Shown: piece by piece, positions 7,623 through 16,638 of the stretch
Numbering within the stretch: the stretch's first letter is position 1
How the letters are laid out: the number at the start of each line of letters is the position of its first letter
Assembly (NCBI GenBank): GCA_964572955.1
Contig: CAZNGY010000002.1
Location: 1-64,000 of the forward strand
Direction of reading: 5' to 3'
DNA length: 64,000 nucleotides
Source of the DNA: UBA3775 sp964572955
GTDB taxonomy: Bacteria > Bacillota > Clostridia > Lachnospirales > Lachnospiraceae
Program-made: the position numbers and the translations under genes
Notes under the pieces: generated by a model
The model's database searches: none
What the model saw: only the letters and a program-made list of their open reading frames with translations
Told to the model about the DNA's origin: nothing

Positions 7623-8375
7623 ATGGCTCAAGATATAGAAAACAAAAGAACGGTTCTTGATGACGATGCCGCCATTTATCAGACATCAGGAGACAGAAAC
7701 GAAAAAAATTCAACCTTGAAAAAGTTTTCAACTCTTTCCGGAGAAGAAAAAAAACAATATTTCAAAGACTACATGTTAAAGCCGATAATTATAGGTGTTA
7801 TCGCAGTTGTTTTAATTGTGGGTTTTATCATCAGCTCATTCAGCAATTCCAAATCAATTGCATTCAGAATTTCGTCTCTCAGTCCGTACTACCTGGAAGA
7901 TAAAGACATGAATGAACTGGCAGATTTGCTCAGTAATTACTGGCAGCTGGATAAAAAAGAAGTGGTTTCATACACCACAGGCATCGGACGTGATAATTTT
8001 GTGACACACATGACTGCCGGAACACTTGATATCGTCATCGGAGAAAAATCTGAACTTGAACAGTATGGTCACATGTTTACCGATTTTAACGAGGTTGAAG
8101 ACGAAATAAAATCCATAATTCCTGAAGATGCACTTTGTGAACTCACATACACATACATGGATAAAAACGGAAACGACATAGAAACCACAACTAAAAGTGC
8201 AATTTACGTCAAAGACACTGTTCTCAAGGACTTAATAGGCGATGATCTTCCAAATGTTGACAGAGAAAATCTTGTGATTGTAGTTAATGCCGCAAGTCTC
8301 AGTGAAAAAGAGGAACGCGGCTATTACAAAGCAGATTTCATAAAATACCTTTTCGGAGAAATTAAATTTGATTGA
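7623..8375 (+). CDS. Membrane-anchored protein of unknown function
   Basis: I do not recognise the family. The 250-aa product has a hydrophilic N-terminus, one membrane segment at about residues 54-72 (PIIIGVIAVVLIVGFIISS) and a C-terminal domain of about 175 residues predicted to face outside. The stretch TAGTLDIVIGEKSELEQYG recalls periplasmic-binding-protein-like folds, but this is weak. An upstream in-frame start would add 33 residues; the ATG at 7623 is preferred because of the AAGAGGA Shine-Dalgarno. It is divergent from ilvD and convergent with asd, so it is probably a single-gene transcript ending at the shared terminator. Confidence 0.7.
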   Translation: MAQDIENKRTVLDDDAAIYQTSGDRNEKNSTLKKFSTLSGEEKKQYFKDYMLKPIIIGVIAVVLIVGFIISSFSNSKSIAFRISSLSPYYLEDKDMNELADLLSNYWQLDKKEVVSYTTGIGRDNFVTHMTAGTLDIVIGEKSELEQYGHMFTDFNEVEDEIKSIIPEDALCELTYTYMDKNGNDIETTTKSAIYVKDTVLKDLIGDDLPNVDRENLVIVVNAASLSEKEERGYYKADFIKYLFGEIKFD

Positions 8376-8435
8376 TTATCTTTTTTTAAATTGCAGCAAA
8401 AGAACGCACCAATCTGCAAAAATAGAATTTTAAAC

Positions 8436-8475
8436 AAAAAAAGCTCCGGCTCAATGCAGCCGGAGCTTTTAATTT
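8436..8475. terminator. Bidirectional terminator
   Basis: The perfect stem AAGCTCCGGCT/AGCCGGAGCTT (8441-8451 with 8458-8468) is flanked by A7 on the left and T4 on the right. It therefore works for the plus-strand gene ending at 8375 and for asd on the minus strand. Confidence 0.9.
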
Positions 8476-8504
8476 GTTTCTGTATTTATATTCAGACCGG
8501 ATAT

Positions 8505-9590
8505 TTATTTTGCACTTATCTTACCCTGTGCCGTTAGAAGTTCTGCAATAAGAACAGCACCACCTGCTGCGCCACGCTTTGTATTGTGTGAAAGTCCGAC
8601 GAACTTCCAATCATAAACACTGTCTTCTCTTAGACGGCCTGCAAACACACCCATTCCCTTTTCAGAATCTCTGTCAAGCTTTGCCTGTGGTCTGTTGTCT
8701 TCTTCAAAATATGTTATGAAATGCTCAGGCGCTGATGGAAGCTTGAGTTCCTGAGGTAATCCCTTGAACTCTGCCCATGCCTTAAGAATCTGCTCTTTTG
8801 TAGGCTTTTTCTTAAATTTTACAAAAACAGCTGCTGTATGTCCGTCAGAAACAGGAACTCTTAAACACTGTGTTGTTATTACAGGAGCTTCTGCCTTTAC
8901 GATAACACCGTTTTCAATACGTCCCCAGATACGAAGAGGTTCCTGTTCACTCTTTTCTTCTTCTCCACCAATGTATGGAATTACATTGTCAAGAATTTCA
9001 GGCCAGTCTTTAAAAGTCTTTCCTGCTCCGGAAATTGCCTGATAAGTTGTTGCAACAACCTCAACCGGCTCAAATTCCTTAAGTGCATTAAGCATCGGAG
9101 TATAACTCTGAATTGAGCAATTTGGTTTTACAACGATAAAACCTCTTGTTGTACCAAGTCTCTTCTGCTGGAAAGGAATTACATCAAGATGTTCCGGATT
9201 AATTTCAGGAACTACCATTGGTACATCAGGTGTCCAGCGATGCGCACTGTTGTTTGATACAACAGGTGTCTCTGTTTTGGCATATGCCTCTTCAATCGCT
9301 CTGATTTCATCCTTAGACATATCTACTGCTGAAAATACAAAGTCAACCTCTGCTGAGACCTTCTCAACCTCGTTTACATTCATTACAACAAGATTTTTTA
9401 CGGATTCCGGCATGGGAACAGTCATCTTCCAACGTTCTCCAACTGCTTCTTCGTAAGTTTTTCCGGCACTTCTTGGGCTTGCCGCAACTGCAACAACAGA
9501 AAACCATGGATGATTGTCGAGAAGTGTTATAAATCTCTGACCTACCATTCCTGTAGCACCAAGTATACCTACTCTTAACTTTTTGTCCAT
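8505..9590 (-). CDS. asd: Aspartate-semialdehyde dehydrogenase
   Basis: ASADH (361 aa) reduces aspartyl-phosphate to aspartate semialdehyde with NADPH, feeding lysine/diaminopimelate, threonine and methionine synthesis. The N-terminal Rossmann motif is GILGATGMVGQRF. The catalytic cysteine is in VVKPNCSIQSY; the KPNCS form and the length point to the archaeal/fungal-type ASADH rather than the shorter NPNCST enzymes. Ten extra codons upstream are open, but GGAGG seven bases before the ATG at 9588-9590 decides the start. It follows dus by 69 bp and may be the last gene of the coaX-dus-asd group. Confidence 0.95.
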   Translation of the reverse strand: MDKKLRVGILGATGMVGQRFITLLDNHPWFSVVAVAASPRSAGKTYEEAVGERWKMTVPMPESVKNLVVMNVNEVEKVSAEVDFVFSAVDMSKDEIRAIEEAYAKTETPVVSNNSAHRWTPDVPMVVPEINPEHLDVIPFQQKRLGTTRGFIVVKPNCSIQSYTPMLNALKEFEPVEVVATTYQAISGAGKTFKDWPEILDNVIPYIGGEEEKSEQEPLRIWGRIENGVIVKAEAPVITTQCLRVPVSDGHTAAVFVKFKKKPTKEQILKAWAEFKGLPQELKLPSAPEHFITYFEEDNRPQAKLDRDSEKGMGVFAGRLREDSVYDWKFVGLSHNTKRGAAGGAVLIAELLTAQGKISAK

Positions 9591-9659
9591 TTCAGTTCCT
9601 CCATTTATTGTATTTTTCATCTTTCATCAGTTATGCAGACAAGATTATCACAGATTCAA

Positions 9660-10649
9660 TTAATTGTAAAGTTTGCTTTCATACAAATCCAGCAGGTTTT
9701 TCAAATCTTCATATGTTTTAATCAGATTTACACTGCCCCTTAACTTTGCCGACTCCGGATATCCCTGAAAATACCATGCCGTATGTTTCCTCATTTCCTG
9801 CATGGCAACAAACTCACCCTTATCCTCTATACTCATTGCCGCCTGTTTCAAGACCATTTCTTTAACCTCCGAAACTGATGGTCTGCTGATTTTATTTCCG
9901 GTTTCAAGATATTCACTGCATCTTTTGAAAATCCACGGATTTCCTCTTGCAGCCCTTGCTATCATTATACCGTCTGCCCCGGTCTGTTCAAGCATTGCAA
10001 GACAACTTTCCTCATCAGTCACATCTCCGCTTCCTATAACAGGAATTGCAACAGCTTTTTTTACCCTTGCAATTGCATCCCAGTCAGCATGACCCGAATA
10101 ATATTCACTCCTCAGTCTTCCGTGTACCGCTATCGCTGACGCTCCGGAATTATAGGCCGCCACTGCCGCTTCAACGCAGTTATCACTCATAAATCCTTTT
10201 CTTATTTTAACCGTTACAGGCTTTCCTGCCTTTTTCACAACATTTTCAACTATTCTTGATATCCTGTCGCAATCAGTCATAAGAAAAGACCCCTCACCGT
10301 TTCCGACAACCTTAGGAACCGGACATCCCATATTGATATCTACAAAGTCAAACGGTCTTTCTTTAACCTTTTCTGCCATATCTCCCAAAAGTTCCGGATC
10401 CGAGCCGAATAACTGCAATCCTATCGGATGCTCTGAATCAGTTATTCTTAAAAGTTCACCTGTATTGGAATTATTGTAAAAGAGTCCCTTTGCACTCACC
10501 ATCTCCGAATAAAGCATATCGCATCCGCAATCGGCGCAAAGCCTTCTGAACGCCGAATCCGTGACTCCTGCCATCGGTCCGAGAACCAATTTCCCCGGAA
10601 TGGTAATATTACCCACCTTAAAAGATTTGTTTAAATTCTCCCAGCTCAC
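9660..10649 (-). CDS. dus: tRNA-dihydrouridine synthase
   Basis: A DusB-like flavoenzyme (329 aa) that reduces specific tRNA uridines to dihydrouridine. It shows the FMN/TIM-barrel opening LVLGPMAGVTDSAFRRLC, the catalytic cysteine in DINMGCPVPKVVGNGEGS and IAVHGRLRSEYYSG. The start is a GTG (complement of 10647-10649) that overlaps the coaX stop as GTGA, indicating translational coupling. The substrate position in tRNA cannot be read from the sequence. Confidence 0.93.
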   Translation of the reverse strand: MSWENLNKSFKVGNITIPGKLVLGPMAGVTDSAFRRLCADCGCDMLYSEMVSAKGLFYNNSNTGELLRITDSEHPIGLQLFGSDPELLGDMAEKVKERPFDFVDINMGCPVPKVVGNGEGSFLMTDCDRISRIVENVVKKAGKPVTVKIRKGFMSDNCVEAAVAAYNSGASAIAVHGRLRSEYYSGHADWDAIARVKKAVAIPVIGSGDVTDEESCLAMLEQTGADGIMIARAARGNPWIFKRCSEYLETGNKISRPSVSEVKEMVLKQAAMSIEDKGEFVAMQEMRKHTAWYFQGYPESAKLRGSVNLIKTYEDLKNLLDLYESKLYN

Positions 10650-11440
10650 TGACTATCCCCCGGACGGTTTTTTCTTTGCTTTTTGTATATCAGATATATT
10701 CCTTTAAGTGTCAGATCCGGATCATAAATATCTATGGAATCTGTTTCTTCCGACATAATCCTTCCAAGTCCTCCGGTTGCAACAACTTTCATATCTGCCA
10801 ATCCGCTTTCCTCTCTGACTTTTTTTACGATATATTCTATCTGGCCTATATACCCGTAAATCAAGCCTGCCTGCATACTGGTTACGGTATTTTTTGCAAG
10901 AATACTGTCAGGCTTTTTAAGTTCTATTTCCGGAAGTTTTGCCGCCTCGTTCCACAATGCATTGGCACTTATTCTTATTCCAGGACTTGTAATCCCTGCT
11001 ATAAGTGAACCATCCGCAGTAATCAGATCATAAGTTGTGGCAGTTCCGAAATCAATTACAAGAACCGGACCTCCGTAAATATCATATCCTGCAACCGCAT
11101 CAACAATTCTGTCCGCTCCCATTTCCGACGGATTTGCAAGAGGAAGTTTAATACCCGTCCTTGTTCCGACACCGATAATGTACGGTTTCCGCTCCAGATA
11201 TTTAATCATTGCCGATGTAAATGAATGCATTATTGCAGGAACAACAGAAGCAATTATTACATCATCAATCATATCCCTGGAAAATCCCTTTGCTTTAAGA
11301 ATGTCTAACACCATTATTCCGTATTCATCTGACGTTCTGGGTGTTTTTGTTGTCATTCTGAAAGAAGACTTTATTTCTCCCTCCCTGTCAAAGACCCCAA
11401 AAGTCAGATTTGTATTACCGATATCTACCGCAAGAACCAT
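10646..11440 (-). CDS. coaX: Type III pantothenate kinase
   Basis: CoaX (264 aa) phosphorylates pantothenate, the first step to coenzyme A. It belongs to the ASKHA fold: VDIGNTNLTFGVFD at the N-terminus, VIDFGTATTYDLI around residue 125 and ATGGLGRI near the C-terminus. An additional 27 upstream codons are open, but the ATG at 11438-11440 with a GGGAGGT Shine-Dalgarno and the immediate phosphate-binding motif marks the real start. It overlaps dus by 4 bp. Confidence 0.95.
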   Translation of the reverse strand: MVLAVDIGNTNLTFGVFDREGEIKSSFRMTTKTPRTSDEYGIMVLDILKAKGFSRDMIDDVIIASVVPAIMHSFTSAMIKYLERKPYIIGVGTRTGIKLPLANPSEMGADRIVDAVAGYDIYGGPVLVIDFGTATTYDLITADGSLIAGITSPGIRISANALWNEAAKLPEIELKKPDSILAKNTVTSMQAGLIYGYIGQIEYIVKKVREESGLADMKVVATGGLGRIMSEETDSIDIYDPDLTLKGIYLIYKKQRKNRPGDSQ

Positions 11441-11551
11441 ATAATTACCTCCCTCCGTATAAAACACATTTATGAATAACACCTGCCCGGAAAACCTCGT
11501 AAATGCCAAGCGTATAGGCAACTACCGAACACTTGGCACCCATATTTCTGA

Positions 11552-11872
11552 TTATTCAAGTACAAATACTTTAAAATACATCTCCAATGCCTCAAGAAGT
11601 TCCTTCTTCTCTTCCCGCATCTTCTTAATTTTAAGTACACTTCCTATTTCATCAAACAGCAAATCACCTTCATCGTAGGTTACCTCAAATTCCAATGTGC
11701 CGTCCTGCTCAAAAACAAGTGTAAGAACGCCGCCTATTTCCTCAGTATAAAGCACACACATTATCTGAAGCTCATCTTTCACCTGTTTAGGAAGATTGGA
11801 AAAATCCTCATTCAAATAGTATTTTTTTTCATATGCACTGCTTCCGCAGAGCACCACTCTGTCCTGATACAT
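11552..11872 (-). CDS. Small conserved protein, possibly DUF6145
   Basis: A 106-aa acidic soluble protein beginning MYQDRVVLCGSSAYEKKYYL, with a predicted beta-rich middle (GGVLTLVFEQDGTLEF) and a helical Lys/Glu-rich end. I recall similar Lachnospiraceae proteins labelled DUF6145, but this is a memory match, not a domain search. It sits between argF and coaX on the same strand, 54 bp after argF. A GGAGTG Shine-Dalgarno supports the ATG. Function unknown. Downstream, an inverted repeat TGCCAAG/CTTGGCA (11504-11510 with 11532-11538) may be a weak terminator. Confidence 0.75.
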   Translation of the reverse strand: MYQDRVVLCGSSAYEKKYYLNEDFSNLPKQVKDELQIMCVLYTEEIGGVLTLVFEQDGTLEFEVTYDEGDLLFDEIGSVLKIKKMREEKKELLEALEMYFKVFVLE

Positions 11873-11926
11873 ATTTTACACTCCATTTAACCATATATCA
11901 CTTCGGATTAAAACAACAATCCCTAA

Positions 11927-12946
11927 TTAGTGGATTTTACCCGTAAGTGTTGCATATATGACAGCCTTAATTGTATGCATTCTGTTTTCTGCCTCGTCAA
12001 AAACTTTGCTGTACGAAGATTCAAACACTTCATCCGTAACTTCCATCTCACTGATTCCAAACTTACTGCTTATTTCTCTGCCGACTCCGGTATCAAGGTC
12101 ATGAAAAGCAGGAAGACAGTGAAGGAAAATCACATCAACCGCTGCTGCTTTAATAACATCCATTGTTACACGGTATGGTTCCAAGTCCTTAATTCTTTCA
12201 GCCCATACACTTTCAGGCTCACCCATTGAAACCCATACATCAGTATAAATTACATCCGCATTTTCTGCTCCCTCATTTACATCCTCCGTAAACTTCATTT
12301 TAGCTCCCGATACCTGTGCATATACCTTACACTGATTAATAAGTTCTTCATTTGGCCAATATTTCTTTGGTGCACAACAGCAGAAATTCATTCCCATTTT
12401 CGTGCAGAGAATCATAAGTGAATTTCCTGTATTATATCTTGCATCTCCCATATATGTAAGATTAACACCCTTTATATAGTGAAAATTATCTCTTATTGTT
12501 ATAAGATCTGCCAGCATCTGTGTAGGATGATATTCATTTGTAAGTCCATTCCAAATAGGAACCCCTGCATACTTTGCAAGTTCCTCTACCTTTTCCTGTC
12601 CGTAACCTCTGTACTCAATGGCATCGAACATTCTGCCGAGAACCCTTGCAGTGTCCTTAATACTCTCCTTTTTACCTATCTGTGATGCAGAAGGATCAAG
12701 GTAAGTTGTATGCATACCAAGATCTGCTGCCGCAACTTCAAAAGAACATCTTGTTCTTGTACTTGTTTTTTCAAATATTAAAGCCGCATTCTTACCTTCA
12801 CAACCCTTTACAGGAATTCCCTTTTTCTTTTTATCCCGGAGTTCCTCTGCTAAATCAACAAGTGCCTTAATTTCGTCAGGAGTATAATCCTTTAATGTGA
12901 GAAAAGATCTGCCGAGAAAATTAAATTCATTACTTTTTACTGCCAT
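11927..12946 (-). CDS. argF: Ornithine carbamoyltransferase
   Basis: OTCase (339 aa) joins ornithine and carbamoyl phosphate to citrulline, in arginine synthesis or, in reverse, the deiminase pathway. Carbamoyl-phosphate loop FEKTSTRTRCSFEVA, HPTQMLAD and the ornithine-site HCLPAFHD are all present. The direction in vivo cannot be told; no arcA/arcC or other arg gene is in view. The ATG at 12944-12946 with GAGGG upstream is preferred to one eight codons earlier. A strong hairpin lies right before the ribosome binding site (12962-12996). Confidence 0.95.
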   Translation of the reverse strand: MAVKSNEFNFLGRSFLTLKDYTPDEIKALVDLAEELRDKKKKGIPVKGCEGKNAALIFEKTSTRTRCSFEVAAADLGMHTTYLDPSASQIGKKESIKDTARVLGRMFDAIEYRGYGQEKVEELAKYAGVPIWNGLTNEYHPTQMLADLITIRDNFHYIKGVNLTYMGDARYNTGNSLMILCTKMGMNFCCCAPKKYWPNEELINQCKVYAQVSGAKMKFTEDVNEGAENADVIYTDVWVSMGEPESVWAERIKDLEPYRVTMDVIKAAAVDVIFLHCLPAFHDLDTGVGREISSKFGISEMEVTDEVFESSYSKVFDEAENRMHTIKAVIYATLTGKIH

Positions 12947-12961
12947 AATAACCCTCATTTC

Positions 12962-12996
12962 TGCGCACATTTTTTAGGAAATATGTCATGTGCGCA
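12962..12996 (-). promoter_or_regulatory. argF leader hairpin next to the ribosome binding site
   Basis: A perfect 9-bp GC-rich inverted repeat TGCGCACAT/ATGTGCGCA (12962-12970 with 12988-12996, 17-nt loop) ends four bases before the GAGGG of argF on the minus strand. The loop on that strand contains TTTCCT, partly complementary to AGGG-type sequence. No arginine-repressor consensus is evident. It might control translation or mRNA stability; this is inference. Confidence 0.5.
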
Positions 12997-13133
12997 AAAA
13001 ACACATTTCCCCTCAGTAAGCCGTCTGACGGTTCACTTAAAATACTCGTTTATATAAATCTATGCAGTAAATACGTCTTCTTGTAATCCGTTTTTACTGT
13101 CTGCCCATAACCGAAAAATCTTTCCGGTTAAAA

Positions 13134-13161
13134 AGCAAAAAGCCGGCACCGCAGTGCCGGC
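13134..13161 (-). terminator. Terminator of the nfeD-SPFH operon
   Basis: On the minus strand GCCGGCAC-TGCG-GTGCCGGC (13142-13161) is followed by TTTTTGCTTTTT. It lies 10 bp past the SPFH-gene stop. Confidence 0.9.
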
Positions 13162-13171
13162 ATACAAGAAA

Positions 13172-14095
13172 TTACTTTCTTACAGCCTCACAAATACCAT
13201 TTGCAAGTCCTGCCATTCCCTGAATTTCAGACGGAATGATTATCTTTGTAGCCTGACCATCTGCTGCCTTTGCAAATGCTTCAAGACTTTTTAGTTTAAG
13301 TACATTTTCAGTAGGATTTGATTCATTAAGGAATTTAAGACCGTCAGCATTTGCCTTCTGGATTGTAAGAATTGCTTCTGCCTGACCTTCTGCTTCTTTA
13401 ATTGTAGCTTCCTTCTTAGCTTCCGCACGAAGAATTGCAGACTGTTTTTCAGCTTCTGCTTCAAGAATTGCAGACTCTTTCTTACCTTCTGCAATAAGTA
13501 CAGTAGACTTCTTTTCACCCTCTGCGATAAGTATCTGTTCACGTCTTTCACGTTCAGCCTTCATCTGCTTTTCCATCGCTTCCTGTATTGCTGCAGGTGG
13601 CATAATGTTCTTAAGCTCTACTCTGTTTACCTTAATTCCCCATGGATCAGTTGCCGCATCAAGTGCGCTTCTCATCTTTGTATTGATTGTTTCTCTTGAA
13701 GTAAGAGTTTCATCAAGTTCAAGATCACCAATTATATTTCTGAGTGTTGTTGCCGTCAGATTTTCAATCGCCATTATAGGATTCTCAACTCCGTATGCAA
13801 AAAGCTTAGGATCCGTAATCTGGAAGAAAACAACAGTATCTATTCTCATTGTAACATTATCCTTTGTGATAACCGGCTGTGGTGGGAAATCCACTACCTG
13901 CTCTTTAAGAATCACCCTTCTTGCAACCTTGTCAAAAATAGGCAGCTTAAGATGAAGTCCTACATGCCACGTTGTAAGATAACCTCCAACTCGTTCAATA
14001 ACATACGCCTGTGCCTGCGGAACTACTTTTACGCAGCTTCCCAAAATGATTACCGCAATTACCAGAATGATAATTATCCATACCAATGGTCCCAT
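13172..14095 (-). CDS. SPFH/stomatin-prohibitin family membrane protein (QmcA-like)
   Basis: A 307-aa protein with an N-terminal membrane anchor (residues 3-24, WIIIILVIAVIILGSCV) and an SPFH/band-7 domain (about 25-185) containing AQAYVIERVGGYLTTW and DPWGIKVNRVELKNI. A long Glu/Lys/Ala coiled coil (about 185-250) follows, with a C-terminal FAKAADGQATKIIIPSE segment. Such proteins form oligomeric microdomain scaffolds. The start overlaps the stop of the upstream NfeD gene as TAATG, and SPFH-NfeD pairing is a well-known conserved operon. Confidence 0.92.
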   Translation of the reverse strand: MGPLVWIIIILVIAVIILGSCVKVVPQAQAYVIERVGGYLTTWHVGLHLKLPIFDKVARRVILKEQVVDFPPQPVITKDNVTMRIDTVVFFQITDPKLFAYGVENPIMAIENLTATTLRNIIGDLELDETLTSRETINTKMRSALDAATDPWGIKVNRVELKNIMPPAAIQEAMEKQMKAERERREQILIAEGEKKSTVLIAEGKKESAILEAEAEKQSAILRAEAKKEATIKEAEGQAEAILTIQKANADGLKFLNESNPTENVLKLKSLEAFAKAADGQATKIIIPSEIQGMAGLANGICEAVRK

Positions 14096-14541
14096 TACAA
14101 TTCCTCCTCATATTTTTCTACAATAAGTTTCACGCCTCTGATTTCTTTAATCACTACAGCGGCATTTTCATCTATAACCTTATTATCGTCAGCGGAAAGT
14201 GCAGTCCATTCAATTCCATTGACCATTACCTGTCCGGTGCCGTTAAAGTTATCAATTTTAGTTATAACCTTTACTTTCTTTCCGATAAGCTCATCAATGT
14301 TTGTCTTTGAACTTCCGGTTTTAAGTCTTCCTTTAAAGAAGGGTCTTATTAAAACAATTGTCAGACCTGAAAATATTACAAAAACAATAAGTTCTGCTGC
14401 CACATGCCCGGTGCCTATAATCATTGCCGTTATTGCAGCTGCGAATGCCCCGCACGCAAACCATATGGTAACAAGCCCCAGTGTAAGAGCCTCAATCACT
14501 AAAAGTATAAGTGTCAGTGCCAGCCAAAATAAAACTCCCAT
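14095..14541 (-). CDS. NfeD-family membrane protein
   Basis: A short (148 aa) NfeD without the protease domain. It has about three hydrophobic helices in residues 1-75, then a C-terminal OB-fold (about 85-148) with LIGKKVKVITKIDNFNGTG and an ending VEKYEEEL. It partners stomatin/SPFH proteins in membrane microdomains. A GTG two codons upstream is open, but GGAGGT five bases before the ATG at 14539-14541 favours that start. It overlaps the SPFH gene by one base and follows the Thr-Pro-rich protein gene by 27 bp. Confidence 0.88.
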   Translation of the reverse strand: MGVLFWLALTLILLVIEALTLGLVTIWFACGAFAAAITAMIIGTGHVAAELIVFVIFSGLTIVLIRPFFKGRLKTGSSKTNIDELIGKKVKVITKIDNFNGTGQVMVNGIEWTALSADDNKVIDENAAVVIKEIRGVKLIVEKYEEEL

Positions 14542-14568
14542 ATCCACCTCCGAAATTTTCCCGGCACA

Positions 14569-15324
14569 CTACTGTTCTGCTGCCGGTGTCTGTGTAATTT
14601 CCGGTTCAGGTGCTGTCGTTGCCGTAATCTCTGCCTCTGGCGTTGTAACCGCCGTGATTGTTGTCTCAGGTTCAGGTGTTACCGTTGCCACCTCATCAGG
14701 CGTTACCGTTGCCGTAATTTCCGGTTCAGGCGTTACCGTAAGTTCTCCGTCAGGCGTTACCGTTGCCGTAACCTCTGCCTCTGGCGTTACCGTCACGGTA
14801 ACATCCGCTTTCTGTGTTATTGTCGGTTTCTTTGTTGCCGCCGGAGTCGTATCATCACTGTACGAACCGCCGCCCGAAGTTCCTATATTTCCCGGCCATT
14901 TATATCCGGGTACAAGCGTTACATGAAGCGATGCATCCGAAACCTCTGTTTTCCCGCCTGTCGATGTACCTCCCACCGTTCCGTTTCCGACCGCAGGTGT
15001 CAGGGATGAACTTCCGCTGTTTACCCCCTTATTCGTCGCTGCGGTAAAAAGCATCACACATGTGAGAATCACAGACACAAAAACCACAAATACAACCGAA
15101 GCCGCAATCATGTGCTTTCTTGTTATTTTAGAAAGAAAGCCTTCTTTCTCTTCTTCTCTAAAAAATTCATCATATAAATCATCAGAATCATCAAAACCGT
15201 ATTCTTCCGAAAACTCATCATAATCCGGGTCCTCTCCATCATAATCAAAGTCCTCATCTTCTAAATCATCAAAATACAAATCGTCTCTGAATCCTCTGCC
15301 ATTTCTGTTTCTGTCTGAAGCCAT
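14569..15324 (-). CDS. Acidic membrane protein with Thr-Pro-Glu repeat tail
   Basis: I do not recognise a named family. The 251-aa product has a strongly acidic cytoplasmic N-terminus (residues 10-55, many Asp/Glu/Tyr), one membrane helix (about 72-93) and an outside tail. The last 80 residues are imperfect repeats built on TATVTPE, TVTPEPE and TATTAPEPE, resembling extended cell-wall-spanning spacers. No LPXTG sorting signal is seen. The ATG at 15322-15324 with AAGGGTG upstream is preferred over starts 7 or 25 codons earlier. It precedes nfeD by 27 bp and may be co-transcribed. Confidence 0.75.
   Translation of the reverse strand: MASDRNRNGRGFRDDLYFDDLEDEDFDYDGEDPDYDEFSEEYGFDDSDDLYDEFFREEEKEGFLSKITRKHMIAASVVFVVFVSVILTCVMLFTAATNKGVNSGSSSLTPAVGNGTVGGTSTGGKTEVSDASLHVTLVPGYKWPGNIGTSGGGSYSDDTTPAATKKPTITQKADVTVTVTPEAEVTATVTPDGELTVTPEPEITATVTPDEVATVTPEPETTITAVTTPEAEITATTAPEPEITQTPAAEQ
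14590..14815. repeat. Degenerate coding repeats (Thr-Pro-Glu tail)
   Basis: The DNA repeats variants of GGCGTTACCGTTGCCGTAA and TTCCGGTTCAGG several times within the 3' end of the preceding gene. Unit length varies (about 33-66 bp), so copy number could change by slippage while keeping frame. Confidence 0.6.
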
Positions 15325-15440
15325 ATTCACCCTTCTTTTTCTCATTTTACCGGATTTTATATATGTCAAAATCCAATAATATCCGTTAATATACCACATT
15401 CAAAAAAGTATTACAAGACGTTAAACCACATTGCCTTCTG

Positions 15441-16562
15441 TTAACCTTCAACAGCATTTTCAATCAGAAAATCAATCGTATAGTCATAAAGCATACTTTC
15501 TCTGACTGACTCCTCACCATAATTATCAAGAAATGACTGCTCATCTGAATAATTATATTCTTCAAGATACTCACTCATGTATTTTTTGTACTGTGATTCA
15601 GTAATTTCAAGTTTTTCCTCATCAGCAATCGCCTGAAGAACAATCTGCTCCTTAACCAGATTTTCCACAACCTCCCTAAGCTCTGACTTAAATTCATCAA
15701 GGCTCATACCGTAAAACTGTTCTATATACTCAGAAATTTCAAGTTCATAATTTTCTGCGGCACTTTCATACGTTTCATACATGGTATCATAATATTCCTG
15801 CACCTTTTCTTCTATGTCATGAAATTCTGACGTCTCGATAATCCTGCTTATAAGCTGATTTGCAATGTCTTCGTATGCCTCTGCATTTTTCTCATCTTCA
15901 AGATTCTTTCTTACATATTCTTCATACTCATCTGCTTTTGTGCATCTGCCATAAGTAACTTCATCAACAAATTCATCTGTAATTTCAGGAATGTTCTTTG
16001 CAGATACATAATTAATTACAACCTCAAAAGTTATTTCTTTGCCAGCATATTCGGAAAGTTTTCCCGTTCCTTTATATCCTTCCGGAATCTTTGCTTTAAT
16101 CGTAATACTCTCACCTACAATATGACCCAGAATTGCATTTTCAAATTCTTCAAATTCTCCTGCGCCTATTTCAAAATTTCCTGCACCGCTTTCCAGAACC
16201 GTTTCCCCGTCCTTTGCCTCATAAGTACAATTTGCAATGTCTCCTTCTGCAAGAGCCGTTCCCTTGCGGTCGTCAAGTTTTTCGTACCTTGTTTTATTGT
16301 CCACAATCTTCTGTATTTCTGCCTCTACTTCCTCATCAGTAACCGTACTGTCTGCAGAAGTATACTTAAGTCCCTTGTATTCTCCGAGTTTAACATAATC
16401 CGGCTTTTTAAAATATGCAAAATAAACCGCTGTCAGCACAATGGCCGCAAGAGCCGCAACAGATGCAAGTATTATAACCAACCTTGTTTTAGCAGGAAGA
16501 TTCATAAAACCGTTTCTCTTTTCTTCATTTTTCTCTTCGATTTCATTCTTTACTCTTGACAT
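15441..16562 (-). CDS. Membrane-anchored trigger-factor-like peptidyl-prolyl isomerase
   Basis: A 373-aa protein with a charged N-terminus, one membrane helix (about residues 28-51), an FKBP-type PPIase domain (about 104-188, from EGDIANCTYEAKDGETV to ITFEVVINYV) and a helical trigger-factor C-domain-like part (about 195-373). It lacks the ribosome-binding N-domain of true trigger factor, so it is likely an extracytoplasmic foldase. The ATG at 16560-16562 has an AGAGGT Shine-Dalgarno; 24 codons upstream are open but unsupported. Two paralogues lie at 39709-41584. Confidence 0.85.
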   Translation of the reverse strand: MSRVKNEIEEKNEEKRNGFMNLPAKTRLVIILASVAALAAIVLTAVYFAYFKKPDYVKLGEYKGLKYTSADSTVTDEEVEAEIQKIVDNKTRYEKLDDRKGTALAEGDIANCTYEAKDGETVLESGAGNFEIGAGEFEEFENAILGHIVGESITIKAKIPEGYKGTGKLSEYAGKEITFEVVINYVSAKNIPEITDEFVDEVTYGRCTKADEYEEYVRKNLEDEKNAEAYEDIANQLISRIIETSEFHDIEEKVQEYYDTMYETYESAAENYELEISEYIEQFYGMSLDEFKSELREVVENLVKEQIVLQAIADEEKLEITESQYKKYMSEYLEEYNYSDEQSFLDNYGEESVRESMLYDYTIDFLIENAVEG

Positions 16563-16638
16563 TCTTACCTCTTTACCGCCACGCACGGACGGTGCAGTGG
16601 CAAAATTAATAAACTCTGAAAATATTATATACAAACCA

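Noticed and set aside
13952..14926. A 324-codon plus-strand frame across nfeD and the Thr-Pro repeat gene
   Set aside because: Its Val/Ser/Ala repeats mirror the DNA repeat on the other strand; the minus-strand genes have start signals and recognised domains.
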